The notes beneath the pieces were generated by a model. The model saw only the letters and a program-made list of their open reading frames with translations. It was not told where the DNA came from and ran no database searches. Below are positions 1 through 7,853 of a stretch of DNA of 64,000 bases, piece by piece. Position 1 is the first letter of the stretch; the number at the start of each line of letters is the position of its first letter. Location: the NCBI RefSeq assembly GCF_003054195.1, contig NZ_QBKP01000006.1:124001-188000 (forward strand), given 5' to 3'. The stretch comes from Gemmobacter caeni (GTDB lineage Bacteria > Pseudomonadota > Alphaproteobacteria > Rhodobacterales > Rhodobacteraceae). The translations under genes were made by a program, and so were the position numbers.

Positions 1-20
1 CTGGCGGCCGTCACGGGTCA

Positions 21-1379
21 TCATGCGGCCAGCCGGGAAGAGGTGAACCCATTCACCGCAAGGGCAACGGCCAGGGCTACCGGCTGCACCGATTTGCCCG
101 GCGTGGCCCCCGGCGCATGGCCTGCATGGGCGCCCAGAAACTCTGGCCGGTCGTCGATCACGCGGGAAAGAGTGGCAAAAGTGCGCTCTGCGATCTTGGC
201 TTTCGCGTTCTTCGGGATTGCGAACTTTGTCTCGATACCAAGGTGATAGCAGACGCCAAGCGGCTTTACGCCCGGCTTCGCAGCACCTTTGCCGCGCCAT
301 TTGAAATCCGCGCCGCCCGCGACCAGATGCCCGGCAAAGGCCGAACCGTTGTCAGTATACAGCCTGTCAAAGATGCTGTGTTCACGGCAAACGTTGCGGA
401 TCAACCTCGCCGTCGCCACCGCGTTTTCGGATGCGGCCAACTCATAGCCAAGCACATAGTTCGACGCCACGTCGATCAAGGCCAGCATCACCGGCCGGAC
501 CGGCTTGCCATCCCCGAAATCCACCCAGAAATCTTGCGTCCGGCCATCCAGAGAAACCCATTCCAGTGACCGTATCGTCGTCTTGTCGCGCCGGATCGGC
601 TGGGCCAGACGCTTGATAGCCTCTTCGGTGCCATGACGCGCGGCCAGCTTTTCGGCCTCGGGCATGGCATCCCAGCGCCGCCAGACCGTGATATACTTCG
701 GCCATGCCCAACCGCGCCTTGCTGCCACGTCGCGCACATCGCGCCATGCCTGCTTGAGCGGAAAATGCGGCCCGGCATCCCGGATCGTCGTCAGGAAATA
801 CGCCCAAGCCTCGGCCGAAAATTCGGCGGGCGGTTTGCCCATGCGGCTATGAGACGGAAGCAGCGCAGGCGCGAAATTCACCGGATCGACCCCGGCAACA
901 GTGCGCAAGATGCGTCGCAGTGTCATCTTGTCGGTCCCATCCACACCGAATTTGGCACGCGCCTGATCGGCCAGTTCCGAGGTCAGGCCCCGCCCTTCGG
1001 ACGCCCCGCCAGCAGTCAGATACCGGGCAATCTCGGCCTTGCGCAGCGCCGTTGCCTGCATCACAGGCGTTACCGCAGCAAAACGATCATGGGCCGCGTC
1101 GTCATATTCCCCGGCAGGCAGGCCCGCCGCTTCGATTTGGCGAGCCTCCCATGAGCGGCGCTCGGGCTCTGGAAGATGCAGAATGTTCACAAGCTCTGGC
1201 TTGCGGCCATCCGACTCGCGAATCGTAGTCGGAACATTCAATTTGCTCATCCATCGGGATGCGGCGCTTCGGTCCTGCGGAATTCTACCTAGTCCAAGAA
1301 TGCTGACGATTCCGACAACCGGACCAACGCTTGCGGGAGCGATTAATGAGGAGCGATCAGGGTTGGCTGACCTTATCAT
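21..1379 (-). CDS. Mu-type (MuA-like) DDE transposase, C-terminus shortened
   Basis: The protein would cut and join the ends of a Mu-like transposable phage or element. A Mu-type N-terminal DNA-binding segment is seen near residues 25-80. An RNase H-like core carries D278 (SLDGR), D343 (YTDNGSAF) and E398 (KIAERTF), matching the D269/D336/E392 spacing of phage Mu MuA. The product has 452 aa against 663 in MuA; the part after about residue 430 does not look like the usual continuation and ends abruptly. Another minus-strand frame stays open to the window edge and reads PAGRMMTRDGR, so a frameshift is plausible. The ATG directly follows the stop of the upstream gp16-like gene (TGAATG), so the two are probably cotranscribed. 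Family is certain; whether the protein is intact is not. Confidence 0.85.
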   Translation of the reverse strand: MIRSANPDRSSLIAPASVGPVVGIVSILGLGRIPQDRSAASRWMSKLNVPTTIRESDGRKPELVNILHLPEPERRSWEARQIEAAGLPAGEYDDAAHDRFAAVTPVMQATALRKAEIARYLTAGGASEGRGLTSELADQARAKFGVDGTDKMTLRRILRTVAGVDPVNFAPALLPSHSRMGKPPAEFSAEAWAYFLTTIRDAGPHFPLKQAWRDVRDVAARRGWAWPKYITVWRRWDAMPEAEKLAARHGTEEAIKRLAQPIRRDKTTIRSLEWVSLDGRTQDFWVDFGDGKPVRPVMLALIDVASNYVLGYELAASENAVATARLIRNVCREHSIFDRLYTDNGSAFAGHLVAGGADFKWRGKGAAKPGVKPLGVCYHLGIETKFAIPKNAKAKIAERTFATLSRVIDDRPEFLGAHAGHAPGATPGKSVQPVALAVALAVNGFTSSRLAA

Positions 1380-1622
1380 TCACGCGGCACCCCCCGTGAA
1401 CCGGGCTTTGATCGGACGAGCCTTCAGACCGAGATCGACAGCGATTCGATGACTGACTCCATGGCGGCAAGCAAGCTGTCCTTGCAAAACAGCGTAGACA
1501 GTGCGGGGCTTGTAGCCCCGGCTTTCCGCCCATGCTCTGATCGAAATGCCCTCAGCGATGAACTGTTTGCGGACAACCTCAATATCCATGAGGATCTGAT
1601 GGCATTCAGATCTCTGTCCCAT
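1380..1622 (-). CDS. BcepMu gp16-family phage-associated DNA-binding protein
   Basis: This 80-aa protein has a helix-turn-helix-like core (ISIRAWAESRGYKPRTVYAV) followed by a HRIAVDLGLK tail. Both are typical of the small proteins encoded just upstream of the transposase in BcepMu-like transposable phages. A regulatory or accessory role in early phage transcription is inferred from position; the biochemical function of the family is not known to me. It abuts the transposase gene and is transcribed away from the XRE repressor, the arrangement of BcepMu gp16/gp17. Confidence 0.75.
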   Translation of the reverse strand: MGQRSECHQILMDIEVVRKQFIAEGISIRAWAESRGYKPRTVYAVLQGQLACRHGVSHRIAVDLGLKARPIKARFTGGAA

Positions 1623-1636
1623 GGGCGCATCCTGTG

Positions 1637-1688
1637 TTACACGTTAGCGAAACACTGATAGAGGTATGTCACGATAGCGAAACAATGA
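1637..1688. promoter_or_regulatory. Pair of 22-bp direct repeats between the divergent gp16 and repressor genes
   Basis: Copies at 1637-1658 and 1667-1688 agree at 18 of 22 positions and share the core TAGCGAAACA. They repeat every 30 bp, close to three helical turns, so both would face the same side of the DNA. They fill the gap between the divergent gp16-like gene and the repressor ATG at 1685. The placement suits operators for the adjacent XRE repressor, or transposase-binding sites. Which protein binds them is inference. Confidence 0.55.
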
Positions 1689-2167
1689 GAGCTATCGGTG
1701 AGCGCCTGCGAGAGGTCCGAGGTGAGCGGACCCTCGCTGAATTCACACAACGCCTTGGCCTCGCCCGGACAACGTGGTCCAACTACGAAGCGGGCCGTCG
1801 TCTTCCCAGCCATGAGGTCATGCAACTCCTGGAACGGGTCGAAGACGTGCCTCCCGACCGCATCCTGCCTTCCGCAGAACTCACCCGGACCGTTCTCTCC
1901 AGAGGAAGCGATGACTGGTGGAGCTACATCCCTGTGTTGTGGCTTTTCTCAAGACTTAAGGGCGCGCGCCCTTTTGCCTCTGATTCCGATGAACTGACAT
2001 GGTGGGCGGAGCATCTGCCAGCCCTTGCTGACGAGTTTGCTCACAGGACATTTGAGTTGGCAGAGAAGCGCGACCTGTCTCTAGATGATGCCGCCCACCA
2101 AGTCTGCGCATACTTGCAAGCAAGGACGCCTGACGAACTATTTCAATTCGTCGACAGCAAAGAATAG
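1685..2167 (+). CDS. XRE-family phage-type repressor
   Basis: The first 60 residues form a Cro/CI-type helix-turn-helix (RAIGERLREVRG ... GLARTTWSNYEAGRRLPS). About 100 residues of unrecognised acidic and aromatic sequence follow. I chose ATG 1685 because the HTH domain then starts at the N-terminus; an in-frame GTG at 1634 would extend it through the direct repeats. No clear Shine-Dalgarno is visible for either start. The gene diverges from the gp16-like and transposase genes, as the regulator does in BcepMu-like phages, so repression of transposition genes is the likely role. No late phage genes follow it: chromosomal genes begin at 2396. Confidence 0.7.
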   Translation: MRAIGERLREVRGERTLAEFTQRLGLARTTWSNYEAGRRLPSHEVMQLLERVEDVPPDRILPSAELTRTVLSRGSDDWWSYIPVLWLFSRLKGARPFASDSDELTWWAEHLPALADEFAHRTFELAEKRDLSLDDAAHQVCAYLQARTPDELFQFVDSKE

Positions 2168-2285
2168 ATCGTGGATCGTGGGCAAAATTGCCCACGACTT
2201 CGAAATAGGCCCCATTGATTTCATTGAATATTTTCTGCGCCAGCAGAACGCGATACCGTCCACCTCCGCCCAAACGGCCCCGATA

Positions 2286-2345
2286 GTATCAAACCTATTG
2301 AAAACAAAGGGCCGAAAAATCGGCCGGTATCAAACCTTTTGAAAG
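2286..2345. repeat. Paired AT-rich repeats flanking a hairpin; candidate right end of the Mu-like element
   Basis: Two nearly identical 19-mers lie at 2286-2304 and 2327-2345, each with a TCAA-N5-TTGA dyad. Between them is a perfect hairpin, GGCCGA-AAAA-TCGGCC (2310-2325). The DNA is markedly AT-rich against the GC-rich host sequence that begins just after. Mu-like elements carry several transposase-binding repeats near their termini, so this is my best candidate for the right boundary. The exact junction cannot be read because the other end is outside the window. Confidence 0.45.
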
Positions 2346-2368
2346 CCGTCACCCGCGTCTGCGGCGCT

Positions 2369-2395
2369 CCCCCGGGATATTTGGGCCAAGATAAA
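2369..2395 (-). repeat. 3'-end dispersed motif, copy A
   Basis: Read on the minus strand, this segment directly follows the stop codon of the DUF2948 gene. It reads TTTATCTTGG, then CCCAAATATCCCGGGGG. Closely similar copies lie downstream of stop codons at 62830-62857 and 46395-46422, with a diverged one at 23809-23835, always in gene sense. Confidence 0.6.
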
Positions 2396-2872
2396 TCAGG
2401 CGCCGTGATCGGGCATCTTGCCCGAGGGCGCGGTGTAGGGCCGGGTCACATCCCGCAGCGCGACATCCAGCGTTTCGACCTCCAGCGCGATGGCGCCATC
2501 GCCGGCCAGCGTCAGGATCAGCCGGCCTGTGCCGTCCACGCCCGGCTCGAAGGTGATGTCGAGCAAGGACAGAATTGTGTCACGGTCGCTGCGGTCAATG
2601 CCCTGTGATCGAACCGCCTGCACGTCGCGCACCAGCAGCATGGCACGCACCCGTTCGTAAGGCCGCCCCGCCGCCTCGGCCGCCGCGCGGTCTTCCCAGC
2701 GGAAGCGGTTGAGCAGGATGGCAAATTCACGCCGCGACCGCGCGAAGGTCATGTCGGTGATCGGAAAGACCGCATCCTGCACCAGCGAGGCCAGAACCTT
2801 CAGATCCTCGCCATCCGCCGCCCCGAGCCACAGCGGACCTTCATCGGCATCTTCAAACCGCGCGTCAGCCAT
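2396..2872 (-). CDS. DUF2948 family protein
   Basis: This is a 158-aa acidic protein of the DUF2948 family, whose function is unknown. Hallmarks are the N-terminal LKVLASLVQDAVFPITDM and the segment FAILLNRFRWED. It has no signal peptide or membrane segment and is probably cytoplasmic. Its ATG overlaps the murA stop by one base (TGATG), so it is translationally coupled to and cotranscribed with murA. This pairing is common in Rhodobacteraceae. Confidence 0.85.
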   Translation of the reverse strand: MADARFEDADEGPLWLGAADGEDLKVLASLVQDAVFPITDMTFARSRREFAILLNRFRWEDRAAAEAAGRPYERVRAMLLVRDVQAVRSQGIDRSDRDTILSLLDITFEPGVDGTGRLILTLAGDGAIALEVETLDVALRDVTRPYTAPSGKMPDHGA

Positions 2873-4140
2873 CAGCCTGCAATCCGTTCGATCTGTGCCC
2901 CGCAGGCACCGAGTTTTTCTTCGACATGCTCATAGCCGCGGTCGAGGTGATAGACCCGGCTGACCACGGTTTCGCCCTCGGCTGCAAGCCCCGCAAGGAT
3001 CAGCGAGACGCTGGCGCGCAGGTCGGTGGCCATGACCGGGGCGCCGCGCAGTTTTTCGACGCCGGTGACGGTCGCATGGCCCCCGTGCACGTCGATGCGT
3101 GCCCCCATGCGGATCAGTTCGGGTGCGTGCATGAAGCGATTCTCGAAGATTTTTTCTTCCAGAACCGAGGTCCCCTCGGCCGTGCACAGAAGCGCCATCA
3201 TCTGCGCCTGAAGATCGGTGGGGAAACCGGGGAAAGGCTCGGTCGTCACATTGACCGCCTTCACCCGGCCATTCTTGCGCGCGACCTTCAGGCCGGTTTC
3301 GGTTTCGGTCACCGAAATCCCCGCCTCATCCAGCTTTTCAGCAAAGGCGCCAACCAGATCCAGCCGCCCGCCCAGGCATTCGACCTCGCCACCGCAGATC
3401 GCGGGGGCGAGCATATAGGTGCCGAGTTCGATGCGGTCTGTCACCACCGGATGCGTGGCGCCGCCCAGCCGATCAACGCCCTGGATCGTAATGGTTTCGG
3501 TGCCTTCGCCCTCGATCTGCGCGCCCATGCGGCGCAGGCAATGCACGAGATCCACGATTTCCGGCTCGCGCGCGGCATTCTTCAGCACGGTTGTGCCCTT
3601 GGCCAGCGAAGCCGCCAGCAGGGCGTTTTCGGTCGCGCCCACGGAAACGAAGGGAAACTCGACCACGGCGCCCCTGAGCCGCCCGCCTGGCGCCCTTGCG
3701 TGGACATAGCCGTCGCGGAGGTCCAGTTCAGCCCCCATCGCCTCCAGCGCCTTCAGGTGCAGGTCCACCGGCCGCGCCCCGATCGCACAGCCTCCCGGCA
3801 GCGACACGACGGCATGGCCATCCCGCGCCAGCATTGGCCCGAGGACAAGGATCGAGGCGCGCATCTTGCGCACGATGTCATAATCCGCAGTGTGATTGTC
3901 GATACGCCACGAGGACATGGACAGCACCTTGCCGCCCTGAAGGCTCGCGACTTCGGCCCCCAGCGATTGCAGAAGTTGCGTCATGGTGCGGATGTCCGAC
4001 AGGCGCGGCGCATTGGTCAGCGTCAGCGGCTCTTCCGTCAGCAGGGTCGCGGGCATCAGCGTGAGACAGGCGTTCTTCGCCCCCGCGATCGGGATCGTCC
4101 CGCGCAGTTCACCCCCGCCCCTGACCAGAATCGAATCCAT
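2872..4140 (-). CDS. murA: UDP-N-acetylglucosamine 1-carboxyvinyltransferase
   Basis: MurA transfers enolpyruvate from PEP to UDP-GlcNAc, the first committed step of peptidoglycan synthesis in the cytoplasm. The 422-aa length is normal. Key residues are visible: K22 in IAGAKNA and the catalytic, fosfomycin-targeted C118 in [12 protein letters not shown]. The ATG at 4140 gives the canonical start [10 protein letters not shown]. It lies in a minus-strand unit with a 59-aa basic protein upstream and DUF2948 downstream. Confidence 0.97.
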   Translation of the reverse strand: MDSILVRGGGELRGTIPIAGAKNACLTLMPATLLTEEPLTLTNAPRLSDIRTMTQLLQSLGAEVASLQGGKVLSMSSWRIDNHTADYDIVRKMRASILVLGPMLARDGHAVVSLPGGCAIGARPVDLHLKALEAMGAELDLRDGYVHARAPGGRLRGAVVEFPFVSVGATENALLAASLAKGTTVLKNAAREPEIVDLVHCLRRMGAQIEGEGTETITIQGVDRLGGATHPVVTDRIELGTYMLAPAICGGEVECLGGRLDLVGAFAEKLDEAGISVTETETGLKVARKNGRVKAVNVTTEPFPGFPTDLQAQMMALLCTAEGTSVLEEKIFENRFMHAPELIRMGARIDVHGGHATVTGVEKLRGAPVMATDLRASVSLILAGLAAEGETVVSRVYHLDRGYEHVEEKLGACGAQIERIAG

Positions 4141-4149
4141 CGCGCTGCC

Positions 4150-4329
4150 TCACTCTTTCTCGTTATCATCTTGCGCCGCCCGCGCCCGGGCCTGCGCCTT
4201 GCGCCGCGCCATGTTCGCTTTCAAAGCCGCTTTCAGCCGATCCTCGCGCGAAAGCTCGGCCGTCCGGGCTTTCGCCGCAGGCTTCACAACACGGGAAGAC
4301 GGGAGAACGGGATCGTCAGGCTGGCTCAT
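4150..4329 (-). CDS. Conserved 59-aa basic hypothetical protein
   Basis: A 59-codon frame (MSQPDDPVLPSS ... DDNEKE) lies nine bases upstream of murA on the same strand. The middle is helical and rich in Arg, Lys and Ala (LSREDRLKAALKANMARRKA), ending in an acidic tail. Small proteins of this kind often precede murA in Rhodobacteraceae; that is recollection and was not searched. The function is unknown; the composition suggests nucleic acid or ribosome binding, but that is only a guess. Confidence 0.65.
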   Translation of the reverse strand: MSQPDDPVLPSSRVVKPAAKARTAELSREDRLKAALKANMARRKAQARARAAQDDNEKE

Positions 4330-4453
4330 AAGCTCTCTGTTAGCGCAGGCATAAAAAAGGGTCCAGATTGCGCTTGCACATGTCCGCGAATACGTCTATC
4401 TCCCCGCCACGCCCGGCAGGAAGACGCCGAAGCGAAGGCAAAAGCCCCGGTTG

Positions 4454-4528
<75 letters not shown>

Positions 4529-4676
4529 TTTATCAGTTTAAAATCAAATACCTGCAAGCAGACGGTGTTTTGATCTGCCCGTTCGGCGGTTCGATTTCCG
4601 GCACTCCGTTCATTGCCGCATGTTCGGCTCTGATTACTCTCTGCTTCGAATGTGCGAAGCGTCAGACGCTCCCCTA

Positions 4677-5630
4677 TCAGGCACGGATACCCAGCGCGAC
4701 GGGGTCGCATCCTGCCGCACGGATGCGCCCGATCAGCTTCGGCAGGAAGGGGCGGCGCGCGTCGATATTGCGGCGGCGCAGGAACCACAGCAGGAATCGC
4801 GCAAAGGGCCAGCGGGTCGTCATCGCGGTGTCCAGCGCCGCGGGCCAGTCCCCGGCGCGCTTCACCGTCACCGCGCAGTGATGCAGGTCACTTTGCCCGA
4901 AAAACACCGCCGGCACGCCATGCAGCATCCCCTCCAGCCCGACGGAGGAGGAGATAGAGACCGAAACCGCCGCCCCCGCCAGAATATCATGCAGATTGGC
5001 CCCGGTGATCTGCACACCCGTAACGCCGGTCAGTCGGCGCAGAATCGCCTCGGTCTCGGGCCCGCTGTTGCGGGGATGCGGTTTCACAACCAGCATCCGC
5101 CCGTTCCGATGCGCCAGCACGGCATCGACCATTTCCGCCGCCGTCATGTGGCGCGCACGTTCCACCGGATCGGACAGGTCTTGTAGGAACAGCGAGATAT
5201 GCCCGCCGGGGAAGGTCGCCTGCGCCTCCGGCTGGACATGCCGCGACCGGCGCGGCCTCACATATTGCGCGCGCAAATCGGCCAGAAAATCGGCCGCGCG
5301 ATCCTCGGGCACCATATCGGGCCGGAACCTTGCCCGCATCGTGCTGCTTTCAAAGAAGATCCCCTCGGGATCGGCATAGAAGAAGCGGTCCAGATAGGCG
5401 GTGCCCAGAGTCAGCGCCTGCCCCCGCCCCACCGCCGCCGCATGAACCAGATCCAGATGCCCGCCCTCCGGCCCCGCGCGCAGACGGTCAATATCGCGGT
5501 GACAAAGCTCGACGCGCGCGCCAAGCCCCGCCAGCCCCTCCAGCGCACGGCGATAGAATTGCGGCATCCGCGCGGCCCCGTTGTCGAGCATATGGGCAGG
5601 CAGGTGCAGGCGGATGCGGGCGTCGGTCAT
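4677..5630 (-). CDS. Capsule polysaccharide synthesis-type glycosyltransferase (KpsS/KpsC-like)
   Basis: This 317-aa cytoplasmic protein carries the signature of the capsule polysaccharide synthesis family (Capsule_synth): VVKPHPRN followed about 50 residues later by SISSSVGLEGMLHGVPAVFFG. In KpsS/KpsC these motifs belong to Kdo-transferase-type GT-B folds. The substrate here is unknown. It is a single gene with no other capsule genes nearby, so it may modify a surface glycan elsewhere or be an orphan. The start ATG at 5630 gives MTDARIRLHLP. Confidence 0.7.
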   Translation of the reverse strand: MTDARIRLHLPAHMLDNGAARMPQFYRRALEGLAGLGARVELCHRDIDRLRAGPEGGHLDLVHAAAVGRGQALTLGTAYLDRFFYADPEGIFFESSTMRARFRPDMVPEDRAADFLADLRAQYVRPRRSRHVQPEAQATFPGGHISLFLQDLSDPVERARHMTAAEMVDAVLAHRNGRMLVVKPHPRNSGPETEAILRRLTGVTGVQITGANLHDILAGAAVSVSISSSVGLEGMLHGVPAVFFGQSDLHHCAVTVKRAGDWPAALDTAMTTRWPFARFLLWFLRRRNIDARRPFLPKLIGRIRAAGCDPVALGIRA

Positions 5631-5836
5631 GGTCCTTTTCTAGCGCGACGGTCCCGCCCCGCAAAGCGGCAAAGGCTTGACATTCGCGCCGCCCTGCCCC
5701 ATCTGCGCCTTGTCCGACACCCGGCCGCGTGAGCCTGAACGGGGTGCGGCAATGGTTCCCACAAGTCACGCAGGGGCACCGCGGTTCGACGGTGAACGGG
5801 GGTTCCCCCGGCACGAGGCGACCCGCCACCCCTCGC

Positions 5837-5856
5837 GGATGCCCGTTGCGGCATCC
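5837..5856 (+). promoter_or_regulatory. Hairpin in the helicase leader
   Basis: GGATGCC (5837-5843) and GGCATCC (5850-5856) enclose CGTTGC, giving a 7-bp stem that ends 21 nt before the helicase ATG. A possible -35 element TTGACA lies at 5677-5682, about 200 nt upstream, suggesting a long 5' leader. Structured leaders are common for DEAD-box helicase genes; a regulatory role here is inference. Confidence 0.3.
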
Positions 5857-5877
5857 CGACGACTATTGGAACGACTT

Positions 5878-7245
5878 ATGACGACTTTCGCTGATCTCGG
5901 CCTTTCGCCGAAGCTCCTCAAGGCGCTGGAAGGCACCAGCTTCACCACGCCGACGCCGATTCAGGCGCAGGCCATTCCGCAGGTGATGAAGGGGCGCGAC
6001 CTGATGGGTCTGGCGCAGACCGGCACCGGCAAGACCGCCGCTTTCGGCCTGCCGCTGCTGCACCGCCTGCTTGACATCACCCACCCACCGGGGCCGCGCA
6101 ATGTGCGCGCGCTGATCCTGGCCCCCACGCGCGAACTTGTGCAGCAGATCTATGACCACATCTTCGCCTTCACCAAGGGCACGCCGGTCAAGCTGACCAT
6201 GGTGGTCGGCGGCGCCTCGATCAACAAGCAGTCCGAACGGCTGGCCAAGGGCACCGATGTGCTGATCGCCACCCCCGGCCGGCTGATCGACCTCTTGGAG
6301 CGCGGCGACGTGCGGCTGGACAGCTGCGGCTATCTGGTGCTGGACGAGGCCGATCACATGCTGGACATGGGTTTCATCCATTCGCTGCGCCAGATCGCCA
6401 AATTCCTGCCGCTGCGCCGCCAGACCCTGCTGTTCAGCGCCACCATGCCGAAGGACATCGAGGAAATCGCCGATACCTATCTGCGCGATCCGGTCCGCGT
6501 GCAGGTCTCGCCCCCCGGCAAACCGGCGGAAAAGATTGTGCAGGGCGTGCATTTCACCCCGCAGGGTGACAAGGCAAAGCTCTTGGAAAGCTATCTGCAA
6601 AAGCATCCGGGAGAGGCAGCCATCGTCTTTGCCCGCACCAAGCATGGTGCCGACAAGCTGGCGAAGCTGCTGGTGACCTGGGGCTTCAATGCGGTAGCGA
6701 TCCACGGCAACCGCAGCCAGAACCAGCGCGAGCGCGCGCTGGCCGATTTCCGCGAGGGCACGATGGATGTGCTGGTCGCCACCGATGTGGCGGCGCGCGG
6801 CATCGACATCCCCACCGTGCGGCACGTCTATAACTACGACATGCCGAACGTGCCGGAAAACTATGTTCACCGCATCGGCCGCACTGCGCGGGCGGGTGCC
6901 GGTGGCAGCTCGGTCAGCTTCTGCGCGCCGGCCGAAATGGACGAACTGAAACAGGTCGAGACGCTGCTGAAAAAGACCGTGCCTGTCATCGGCGGCGCGC
7001 CCTGGGCGATGGATGCGGTGAAAGAAGCCAATGCACTGAAGGTCGCGCGGGCGCAGCAGAACCAGCAGCGGCGCGGCGGCGGCGGGCGTCCGCAAGGGCA
7101 GAAACAGGGCCAGAAACCGCAGGGGCAGAAACCTTCGGGCGGCAAACCGGCGGCCAAGCCCGGCGGGGCCCGTCCGCAGGGGCAGAAACCGGCCCGCAAG
7201 GCGGCGGGCGGCTCTGCCCCGCCCCGTCGGCCCGCACGCGGCTGA
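5878..7245 (+). CDS. DEAD-box ATP-dependent RNA helicase, RhlE-like
   Basis: The enzyme unwinds RNA duplexes using ATP, typically in ribosome assembly or mRNA decay. It has 455 aa with the full motif series: Q motif TPTPIQAQAIP, Walker A AQTGTGKT (46-53), DEAD in VLDEADHMLD, SAT, HGNRSQNQRERAL, ATDVAARGIDIP and HRIGRTARAG. The last 60 residues are a basic low-complexity tail with repeated PQGQKP units, likely for RNA binding. ATG 5878 is used because it starts the conserved MTTFADLGLS; the frame remains open upstream without homology. A strong terminator follows. Confidence 0.93.
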   Translation: MTTFADLGLSPKLLKALEGTSFTTPTPIQAQAIPQVMKGRDLMGLAQTGTGKTAAFGLPLLHRLLDITHPPGPRNVRALILAPTRELVQQIYDHIFAFTKGTPVKLTMVVGGASINKQSERLAKGTDVLIATPGRLIDLLERGDVRLDSCGYLVLDEADHMLDMGFIHSLRQIAKFLPLRRQTLLFSATMPKDIEEIADTYLRDPVRVQVSPPGKPAEKIVQGVHFTPQGDKAKLLESYLQKHPGEAAIVFARTKHGADKLAKLLVTWGFNAVAIHGNRSQNQRERALADFREGTMDVLVATDVAARGIDIPTVRHVYNYDMPNVPENYVHRIGRTARAGAGGSSVSFCAPAEMDELKQVETLLKKTVPVIGGAPWAMDAVKEANALKVARAQQNQQRRGGGGRPQGQKQGQKPQGQKPSGGKPAAKPGGARPQGQKPARKAAGGSAPPRRPARG

Positions 7246-7252
7246 CAGATGC

Positions 7253-7282
7253 AAAAGGCCGGGCATGCAGCCCGGCCTTTTC
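7253..7282. terminator. Bidirectional Rho-independent terminator
   Basis: GGCCGGGC (7257-7264) and GCCCGGCC (7270-7277) form an 8-bp stem with loop ATGCA. An A-tract (7253-7256) and T-tract (7278-7281) flank it, so it works in both directions. It sits between the helicase and the convergent CII-like gene. Confidence 0.9.
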
Positions 7283-7303
7283 TTATTTCGTGCGGCCAAG
7301 GGC

Positions 7304-7759
7304 TCAGTGTCCGGCTTCTTCCTCAAGATTGAGCTTCATTTCCAGCAACACCTGCTGGATTGCCAGTGTTTCGCGCAGCAGGCGCTTGGCCTCGTTCACC
7401 GAAATACGACCGTCGGCGATGGCCGTGTTGTATTCCGCCATCAGCATCCCGAACCTTTGCGCCAGCGCCACCACATCCGAATTGATGCCGCCCGACTGCG
7501 CATTGCGGCGTTCCGCGTCATAGCTGAAGGTGATGCCGCGCAGTTCCGCCAGCGCCGAGGTCACATGCGGGTAGCGCGCCGCCGCCTCCAACTGGGCCAC
7601 GACGTCAATGGGCATGAAACGGTCGCTGTGTTCGTCCTGTTCGGAATAGTAGCGCCCGATGGTGGCCTTGGACTTGCCGGTGAGGTCGCAGGCCGCTTCG
7701 ATTCCCACGTCCTTCACCAAGGCTTCGGTGTGTTTTTTCAGATAGGACTCGATAGACAT
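7304..7759 (-). CDS. Phage regulatory protein CII-like / conserved hypothetical
   Basis: This 151-aa cytoplasmic protein begins MSIESYLKKHTEALVKDVG. It holds a helix-turn-helix-like region (GIEAACDLTGKSKATIGRYYSE), then MPIDVVAQLEAAARYPHVTSALAELRGI. The pattern resembles the Phage_CP76 (P2 CII-like) family seen in many Rhodobacteraceae chromosomes; this is judged by eye. I chose ATG 7759 because the homologous part starts there and GGAAGGA lies upstream. A longer frame to 7843 exists. A dyad upstream suggests autoregulation. Confidence 0.6.
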   Translation of the reverse strand: MSIESYLKKHTEALVKDVGIEAACDLTGKSKATIGRYYSEQDEHSDRFMPIDVVAQLEAAARYPHVTSALAELRGITFSYDAERRNAQSGGINSDVVALAQRFGMLMAEYNTAIADGRISVNEAKRLLRETLAIQQVLLEMKLNLEEEAGH

Positions 7760-7782
7760 GAAACCCGCTAATCCTTCCACAT

Positions 7783-7796
7783 CCCCCATTTGGGGG
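7783..7796. promoter_or_regulatory. Dyad CCCCCATTTGGGGG upstream of the CII-like gene
   Basis: The 14-bp dyad CCCCCA-TT-TGGGGG lies 23 bp before the CII-like start. It is between that gene and the divergent tdk leader, where an operator of the HTH protein could act. Function is inferred from position only. Confidence 0.35.
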
Positions 7797-7853
7797 AAAT
7801 CACTGTTTCTTTTCCCATTAATCGGACGGCAGGGGTTTGTCATTCATAATCCA

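Noticed and set aside
7068-7240. Short tandem DNA repeats at the helicase 3' end
   Set aside because: They encode the low-complexity PQGQKP tail common in RhlE-like helicases.
5863-7326. 487-codon minus-strand frame across the RNA helicase
   Set aside because: Antisense shadow produced by strong codon bias of the helicase gene.
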